Program-made: the position numbers and the translations under genes
The notes under the pieces: generated by a model
The model's database searches: none
What the model saw: the letters and a program-made list of their open reading frames with translations, nothing else
Told to the model about the DNA's origin: nothing
Source of the DNA: Hemicentrotus pulcherrimus
Lineage: Eukaryota > Echinodermata > Echinoidea > Camarodonta > Strongylocentrotidae
Direction of reading: 5' to 3'
DNA: 22,280 nt
Assembly: GCA_003118195.1 (NCBI GenBank)
Contig: BEXV01000710.1
Span: 43,572 to 65,851, forward strand
Part shown: positions 21,101 through 22,280 of the stretch, piece by piece
How the letters are laid out: each line of letters starts with the position of its first letter
Position numbering within the stretch: the first letter of the stretch is position 1

Positions 21101-21377
21101 AGCGATTGATGTACTCCAGACATAGGGATATCACATTCCCCGAGCTGCACTGTTCATTGTTGATGCCCCAGCGGAGGTCTGCAGGAGCAAAGAAAGTACC
21201 CCTGGAATGGCAGACAGAGTTGAGCTGAGGAAAGACGTAGCGTTGGAGGTGGCCTCTCTCATCCTGGAAGTCTAAGAAGGTGGAGCTGATGAAAGGCCTG
21301 ATGGACTTACGGAAGTTGAACTGACGTTTGACAGTGCTGAAAGAACGCTGGAGTTTAGGCCGTGCTGGTTTACCCAT
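5156..21377 (-). CDS. TTC41: TTC41-like DUF4062-NACHT-TPR STAND ATPase, 15 coding exons (whole gene span)
   Basis: Fifteen exons, each with an AG acceptor and GT donor on the minus strand and matching phases (0,1,2,1,0,1,1,2,1,0,1,2,2,1), join into 1729 codons including the stop. Order: DUF4062 with RPFISSTFLDF at aa 27-37; linker; NACHT ATPase with Walker A GERGCGKT (342-349), Walker B VLVLDAVDE (432-440) and sensor-1-like IISTVR (469-474); winged helix; Ser/Pro/acidic insert; TPRs; disordered tail. STAND proteins of this class are thought to be nucleotide-driven oligomerising switches with TPRs as sensor or scaffold; the exact role of TTC41 is not established. The exact DUF4062-NACHT-TPR order and residues such as CHSRGTFF and DLRWG favour TTC41 over NPHP3 (coiled-coil start) and NWD1/TEP1 (WD40). 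At 1728 aa it exceeds the ~1300 aa I recall for vertebrate TTC41; the excess lies in the insert and tail. Splice sites are inferred by eye without transcripts. Confidence 0.88.
5660..5692 (-). repeat. Coding poly-serine tract (11 Ser)
   Basis: Eleven consecutive Ser codons in exon 15 use TCA, AGT, TCT, TCG and TCC, so the run is not a pure trinucleotide microsatellite. Confidence 0.9.
6462..6568 (-). CDS. TTC41: Exon 14: TPR unit (aa 1322-1358)
   Basis: Found by phase matching: acceptor TTATACAG|CTATG, donor CATTTAG|GTGAGA, 107 nt, phases 2 in and 1 out. The product, YDRTKAEAYYRRALKIRQEA then LGKDHLLVATTLFHLG, is the clearest TPR of the array and fits the 42-residue consensus (AE.YYRRAL.IR...LG.DH..VA.TL..LG). 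Confidence 0.9.
6992..7211. repeat. Near-perfect long inverted repeat (arms ~103 bp, 13-nt loop), intron 13
   Basis: The left arm (6992-7094) and right arm (7108-7211) are reverse complements with about five substitutions and one 1-nt indel, close to 94% identity. The spacer at 7095-7107 is 13 nt. It contains no open frame of note and no clear target-site duplication. It could be a hairpin-type MITE, a recent inverted duplication, or a hairpin-RNA precursor in the host intron. Confidence 0.95.
7426..7575 (-). CDS. TTC41: Exon 13: TPR unit (aa 1272-1322)
   Basis: Found by phase matching: acceptor ATCTCAG|GATAAG, donor ATCAG|GTGAGT, 150 nt, phases 2 in and 2 out. The product contains YRSAEACLLEALQTRERWYG followed by HPLVAEVLNELAGLL, a 42-residue-type TPR of the kinesin-light-chain/nephrocystin-3 class, where 'A..LL.EAL..R...G..HPLVA..LN.LA.L' recurs. 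The unit continues directly into exon 14. Confidence 0.88.
7925..8137. mobile_element. Foldback/MITE-like repeat with 70-bp internal tandem duplication, intron 12
   Basis: The left end (7925-7943, ACCTGTCTACAAAGACCAC) and right end (8119-8137) are inverted copies matching at 17 of 19 positions. Inside, a 70-bp unit (7926-7995) is repeated head to tail at 7996-8065 with one substitution (C7981 versus T8051), followed by a diverged partial third unit. The ends resemble 'gaccacctgtctacaaagaccac' repeats I associate with several marine invertebrate genomes; family name unknown. Confidence 0.75.
8197..8347 (-). CDS. TTC41: Exon 12: TPR unit (aa 1222-1272)
   Basis: Acceptor GATAACAG|GATGG and donor CTCAA|GTATGT define 151 nt, phases 1 in and 2 out. 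The product reads WLLNRIGSMAVHDRRIEEAE, then EVLMEASQCMRQ, which matches a TPR (Leu at the helix A core, small residues at the turn, Ala-Glu-x-x-Leu in helix B). The end, IATAQFNLGFL, is helix A of the next TPR, continued in exon 13. Confidence 0.88.
8487..8578. repeat. Imperfect inverted repeat, 36-bp arms, with histone-stem-loop-like ends (intron 11)
   Basis: The arms at 8487-8522 and 8543-8578 match at 28 of 36 positions after reverse complementing, with a 20-nt spacer. The outer part of each arm contains a GGCCxTTTTCAxxGCC-type sequence (minus 8490-8505; plus 8560-8575). It is GC-richer than the surrounding intron, so it looks like an inserted element. Confidence 0.75.
9107..9293 (-). CDS. 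TTC41: Exon 11: TPR unit (aa 1160-1222)
   Basis: Acceptor TTTCTAG|ATG and donor GAAAG|GTAGAA bracket 187 nt, phases 0 in and 1 out. The product begins MFPLTYKEQLLLVEVQESIG and continues with DEAKRFFGKALNTLEHIIEE; the Ala-Lys-x-Phe-Phe-x-x-Ala-Leu spacing is a TPR B-helix. The acidic end (EEETYD) and PLLETK lead into the next repeat. The exon starts with ATG but is internal, since the frame is continuous with exon 10. Confidence 0.87.
9294..10115. other. Intron 10: no feature beyond a small palindrome
   Basis: AT-rich intron. The only structure noted is a perfect 10-bp stem (9483-9492 with 9498-9507) around a GGCCT loop. Confidence 0.7.
10116..11038 (-). CDS. TTC41: Exon 10: disordered Ser/Pro/acidic insert and first clear TPR helix pair (aa 852-1159)
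   Basis: The acceptor TTGTTCAG|TC completes Val852; the donor is ATAGAT|GTAAGT, phase 0; 923 nt, no in-frame stop. About 260 residues are low complexity: Ser/Gly/Arg-rich, a Pro run (six Pro then LPPLSP, 938-948), two SDFES motifs (888-892 and 967-971), and an acidic patch (DFDKEVDEESEVEGEVLDE) near aa 1097-1115. The last ~40 residues (ALLAMHVGKFLAEKSAFDQS, then EEMLMLAYDRIID) form an amphipathic helix pair typical of a TPR. The insert sits between the winged-helix module and the TPRs and is likely a flexible, phosphorylatable linker (inference). Confidence 0.87.
10764..10781 (-). repeat. Coding CCA repeat (six Pro)
   Basis: Five CCA codons and one CCC in exon 10 encode the Pro run at aa 938-943. 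As a nearly pure trinucleotide tract it is a candidate for length variation. Confidence 0.9.
11039..11915. other. Intron 9: nothing recognised
   Basis: 877 nt of AT-rich intron; no repeat with inverted ends, no exon-like block and no RNA gene was seen. Confidence 0.65.
11916..12214 (-). CDS. TTC41: Exon 9: helical region after the STAND core (aa 752-852)
   Basis: Acceptor CCTGCAG|TACATT and donor GAGTG|GTAGGT give 299 nt, phases 2 in and 1 out. The first half (IALKLDLLRYCNRL, then LTKMVSQAV) is helical and probably forms the first superhelical repeat. The second half (DDVGEMVMRSATRMDWGLPG, then FKKKLVKK) is basic and loses hydrophobic spacing, leading into the disordered insert. The acceptor lies directly beside an ATT microsatellite, but the only other nearby AG (12 nt inside) would break the frame, so the boundary is well constrained. 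Confidence 0.83.
12222..12312. repeat. GCGC-type dispersed repeat with (ATA)n/(ATT)n end, next to exon 9 acceptor
   Basis: An ATA/ATG-rich microsatellite (12222-12245) is followed by GATTTATATAGCGCATAA and, about 30 nt on, CTCTATGCGCTCT, which partly inverts the first GCGC block. Short 'TTTATATAGCGC' repeats are common in sea urchin and other marine invertebrate DNA (from memory). A related piece is at 18688-18735. Confidence 0.55.
12928..13265. mobile_element. MITE-like element with 14-bp terminal inverted repeats (intron 8)
   Basis: ACATACCTGCCAAC at 12928-12941 is matched by its exact reverse complement at 13252-13265, and CTCT flanks both ends as a possible 4-bp target duplication, although the left flank is itself CT-rich. 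The ~310-bp interior has no transposase frame, includes an (AAAAAC)n run near 13179-13195, and seems non-autonomous. Confidence 0.7.
13284..13497 (-). CDS. TTC41: Exon 8: end of the STAND core helical domain (aa 681-752)
   Basis: Found by phase matching: acceptor AACCAG|GTGTC, donor CCTGA|GTAAAT, 214 nt, phases 1 in and 2 out. Diagnostic residues are HEHLADYF (711-718), HQPSSRRRVEELPYHL (720-735) and a Cys-Gly-Asp turn. The pattern LADYF...R.VEELP.HL is characteristic of the C-terminal edge of the ATPase module in NPHP3 and TTC41 relatives. The first ~25 residues are a Thr/Ser/Gly-rich loop. Only 18 nt of intron separate its end from a MITE-like element. Confidence 0.88.
13498..13964. other. 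Intron 7: poly-A/poly-G tract only
   Basis: The intron contains an A9-G10-like homopolymer junction around 13622-13641 and otherwise no recognisable feature. Confidence 0.6.
13965..14204 (-). CDS. TTC41: Exon 7: winged-helix region (aa 601-681)
   Basis: The acceptor TATACAG|CTTTC completes Pro601 (C/CT); the donor is CTCG|GTAAGT, phase 1. The sequence GWVAETLRLLACSRHGLSET followed by DILSLL is the STAND winged-helix pattern in which a helix, an 'SRHGLSE' turn and a recognition helix follow the ATPase lid. It ends with GLFGFFHQDLRDAVLNSLL, where an aromatic-His-Gln segment marks the wing. In STAND proteins this domain holds the inactive ADP state closed. Confidence 0.9.
14619..14684. repeat. 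33-bp tandem duplication, intron 6
   Basis: Two adjacent 33-bp copies (14619-14651 and 14652-14684) differ at only a few positions. Because the unit is a multiple of three, an antisense open frame shows an 11-residue repeat, but it lies wholly in an intron. Confidence 0.85.
14792..15239 (-). CDS. TTC41: Exon 6: NACHT sensor-1 and ATPase lid helices (aa 452-601)
   Basis: The acceptor ACTTCCAG|GTC and donor GATC|GTAAGA bracket 448 nt, phases 0 in and 1 out. It opens with WLPPVLPPHCKIIISTVRSD: a proline-rich turn, then strand 5 ending in Ser-Thr-x-Arg, the sensor-1 position of STAND ATPases. Downstream is the helical part following the core, including a segment with RPLFLTVLANELRV that fits the GxP-like 'PL' region where nucleotide contacts are usual, and a helix ending SRWTKEYGW. 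It is GC-richer than the flanking introns. Confidence 0.92.
15572..15729 (-). CDS. TTC41: Exon 5: NACHT domain, Walker B (aa 399-451)
   Basis: This exon was found by splice-phase matching: acceptor GATTCAG|GTGAC, donor CATCAG|GTAACT, 158 nt, phases 1 in and 0 out. It encodes an acidic loop, a helix (FHRICEAFVAAI) and the strand CVLVLDAVDEL. The D436-A-V-D439-E440 pattern is the extended Walker B of NACHT ATPases (hhhhD[GAS]xDE), which coordinates magnesium and supports hydrolysis. Its presence in correct order after Walker A is strong evidence for a real ATPase module. Confidence 0.9.
15730..16753. other. Intron 4: nothing recognised
   Basis: 1024 nt between the two halves of the NACHT core. 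No exon-like sequence fits the phase-1 junction better than a direct join, and no repeat with inverted ends was found. Confidence 0.65.
16754..16965 (-). CDS. TTC41: Exon 4: NACHT domain, Walker A (aa 328-399)
   Basis: The acceptor CTACCCAG|GG and donor GGAG|GTATGT fix 212 nt, phases 2 in and 1 out. The strand-loop-helix IVTLIGERGCGKTSLVANWV is a textbook P-loop: Gly342, Gly347, Lys348 and Thr349 match GxxxxGK(S/T), so nucleotide binding is expected. The following HPDVKVLAHYVGSSA segment is the second core strand, and the downstream FLRRVTFEL helix fits NACHT proteins of the nephrocystin-3/TTC41 group. All key Walker A residues are intact. Confidence 0.93.
17351..17549 (-). CDS. TTC41: Exon 3: DUF4062-NACHT linker (aa 262-327)
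   Basis: The acceptor TTTCAG|ATGG completes Asp262 (G/AT); the donor is AAAAT|GTAAGT, phase 2. The start of the exon (FREWAAHEAYAETRRRVFV) fits the helix that joins DUF4062 to the ATPase in this family, where a His-Glu-Ala-x-Ala-x-x-Arg pattern is usual. It is followed by a helix with a Leu-Phe pair and a Lys-rich end (KGKKKK) just before the NACHT core. The Lys run could act as a nuclear signal or a nucleotide-proximal loop; neither is shown. Confidence 0.88.
17584..17642. repeat. (AATGAT)n / (AAT)n microsatellite, intron 2
   Basis: About 59 nt of ATAATG hexamers grading into ATA trinucleotides. It lies 35 nt upstream of the exon 3 acceptor on the minus strand. Confidence 0.95.
17856..18042 (-). 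CDS. TTC41: Exon 2: C-terminal part of DUF4062 (aa 200-262)
   Basis: The acceptor TGCACAG|ATG and donor TTG|GTAAGT bracket 187 nt, entering in phase 0 and leaving in phase 1. The product has a charged helix and then QFFRTPEELGQKVLDDWMEI, a stretch typical of DUF4062 ends where an Arg-Thr-Pro-Glu-Glu-Leu element precedes a 'DW..I' helix. The exon begins with ATG, which could mislead a gene finder into calling a separate short gene; frame continuity with exon 1 argues against that. A long CT microsatellite lies about 20 nt upstream of the acceptor. Confidence 0.88.
18064..18107. repeat. (GA)n microsatellite upstream of exon 2 acceptor
   Basis: About 44 nt of GA repeats; read on the gene strand it is a long CT tract starting some 20 nt upstream of the splice acceptor at 18043-18044. 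Confidence 0.95.
18121..18481 (-). mobile_element. Degraded non-LTR retrotransposon: ORF2 C-terminus and 3' tail
   Basis: The minus strand translates to RVSNEEVLHRAQERR, then IRERQKKWLGHIMRHDE and LMLRVIEGRI, then after a frameshift near 18311-18322 to RPRKGFLDNVITECG and a stop at 18176-18178. The NEEVL, KWLGHIMR and RPRKGFLD series is typical of the end of LINE-type endonuclease/reverse transcriptase proteins. Two in-frame stops (for example at 18408-18410) and the frameshift show it is dead. A TTGATGATG-like simple tail follows the stop. Only the 3' end is present, as expected for 5'-truncated LINE insertion. The clade is uncertain (RTE-like is possible). Confidence 0.82.
18688..18735. repeat. 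GCGC-type dispersed repeat fragment
   Basis: ATTTAAATAGCGCCTTTACA and AAAGCGCTTTACATTA form a partial inverted pair, like the piece at 12250-12290 and a shorter one near 3578-3600. Confidence 0.5.
19500..19531 (+). repeat. (ATTCA)n tail, probable 3' end of a LINE fragment
   Basis: GTGGAAATAAATTC runs straight into four TTCAA pentanucleotides. An AATAAA followed by a short pentanucleotide repeat is a common way for invertebrate LINEs to end. No coding part was seen upstream, so the assignment is tentative. Confidence 0.45.
20732..20765. repeat. 17-bp tandem duplication beside the exon 1 donor
   Basis: Two perfect copies of TCATGCTTCATGCAAAG, with the start of a third, end 10 nt from the exon 1 donor site. 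Confidence 0.9.
20781..21377 (-). CDS. TTC41: Exon 1: start codon and DUF4062 domain (aa 1-199)
   Basis: The ATG at 21377 sits in AGGATGG, a good initiation context, and an in-frame TAG lies 15 nt upstream, so this is the first usable start. The 199 residues hold a short basic leader, then the DUF4062 signature RPFISSTFLDFQDER (27-41), CHSRGTFF (56-63), DLRWG (67-71), FFICLLGERYG (96-106) and a TELEI-type helix (156-160). DUF4062 caps several STAND ATPases (NPHP3, NWD1, TEP1, TTC41); a TIR-like flavodoxin fold is my inference from its alternating pattern. The donor is AAG|GTAAGT, phase 0. The position-6 residue is Arg, so N-myristoylation as in NPHP3 is not supported. Confidence 0.92.
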
Positions 21378-22280
21378 CCTGGGTTTCTTCTACTGTATGC
21401 CTGTAGTGCAAGTACCCGTTAAAGTTAAACACTCACACAGTAAGGCAGCATGCATCACAGGACTGCATCTCTAGATGACAAAAAAGAAAGAAAAACAGGC
21501 AATGCTTAATCACTAAGGGATTTTAGCAAATTTACAGAGTTCTCTTCGATGAATAGACCACTATCTTAAACAAACATTTCTATATATACATTGTAGATAT
21601 GGTTTACTTTGTCAACATGAATATTTTACATTCATTAAAAATGAACAAATAAGGCATCTACAATGTACATGTACATGTATATGATCTATAGGCTTGGTTC
21701 ATTTTGTTCTTTCATATTAAAATATGACAGGAAATGGACATGAAAGAAAAAAATTGAAATGTTTTCTACAATACAGTGTATACACTGTAGCTGGATAATT
21801 TACCCATGTACATGTATGATATCATGATAACATTTATAAAGCTATCCACAAATGGAAATAAATATAGGCCAACAGTAAAATTTTGTAGTCAATCAAATAA
21901 GGAATTCAGAGGGCATTCCAGAAAACTTTCTACCAAAGACGTTCCCGAACAAAACTGGCTGGCACTTTTATTCTAACAGAGTTGTCCAATTAACCTTGGA
22001 ATACCGGTAATCTACATGTACCAGACAAAGTTGTGTCTGCACATTATTGTACAGTGGCAACTTTTAATACTGTTTTCACACTGGCAATATTTTGCTTAAC
22101 CCTGTACTATAGCAGGGCGCGACAAACCTGCTGGCCCGAATGCCCGGGGCAACCAAATTGTTTTTCAAACGAGTTAACTCTACAAAATAAAACACCGCAC
22201 TGCTGCAGCGCATGCACACAGAAAATCCTACATATGAATCATGCACATTTCCCCGATCGCGCGCTCTCTCCCCCTCTCTC
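21378..22280. other. 5' leader and upstream region
   Basis: A possible 3' splice site (TTGCACTACAG, ending near 21404 on the minus strand) precedes the start codon, so a non-coding 5' exon may lie further right. TACATGTA-type palindromes occur at 21664-21678 and near 21806-21818. The last ~170 nt are GC-richer (GCGCGACAAACCTGC, GCCCGGGGC, GATCGCGCGC) and end in a CT run. I could not identify a TATA box or initiator with confidence. Confidence 0.5.

Noticed and set aside
21360..21377. N-terminal myristoylation site (MG start as in NPHP3)
   Set aside because: Residues 2-6 are G-K-P-A-R; the Ser/Thr preferred at position 6 is missing and Pro at position 4 is unusual.

Overview
The window looks like nuclear DNA of a marine invertebrate, most likely an echinoderm and probably a sea urchin. 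It is AT-rich and intron-rich with GT-AG splice sites. It is scattered with short palindromes of the TACATGTA and TACCGGTA type, with GCGC-containing dispersed repeats, and with a degraded non-LTR retrotransposon. The species call is an inference from repeat style and protein similarity; no database search was possible.

One large protein-coding gene on the minus strand fills most of the window. Fifteen coding exons can be chained from the ATG at 21377 down to the stop at 5156-5158. All fourteen introns have GT-AG ends and every phase matches, giving an uninterrupted frame of 5187 nt (1728 aa). The domain order is: N-terminal DUF4062 (aa ~25-260), linker (262-327), NACHT/STAND P-loop ATPase (328-~600) with Walker A, Walker B and sensor-1, winged-helix and helical region (~601-850), a Ser/Pro/acid-rich disordered insert (~835-1115), a TPR array (~1119-1410) and a ~315-residue Ser/Arg-rich disordered tail. 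This is the architecture of tetratricopeptide repeat protein 41 (TTC41, 'Grp94-neighbouring nucleotidase'), a STAND relative of nephrocystin-3. The large disordered insert and tail are the most unusual parts.

The left flank (1 to ~5155) holds the presumed 3' UTR and then AT-rich sequence with no gene I can support. The right flank (21378-22280) holds the 5' leader and upstream region; I could not place a promoter.

The introns carry most of the non-coding interest. There is a near-perfect ~103-bp-arm hairpin (6992-7211) and a foldback repeat with a 70-bp internal tandem duplication (7925-8137). A short inverted repeat whose arms resemble the histone 3' stem-loop lies at 8487-8578. A ~338-bp MITE-like element with 14-bp inverted ends (12928-13265) starts 18 nt inside intron 8. 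A dispersed repeat with an (ATT)n tail abuts the exon 9 acceptor. A LINE ORF2 C-terminal relic (18121-18481) and several microsatellites complete the set. No RNA gene, CRISPR array or second protein-coding gene was found.
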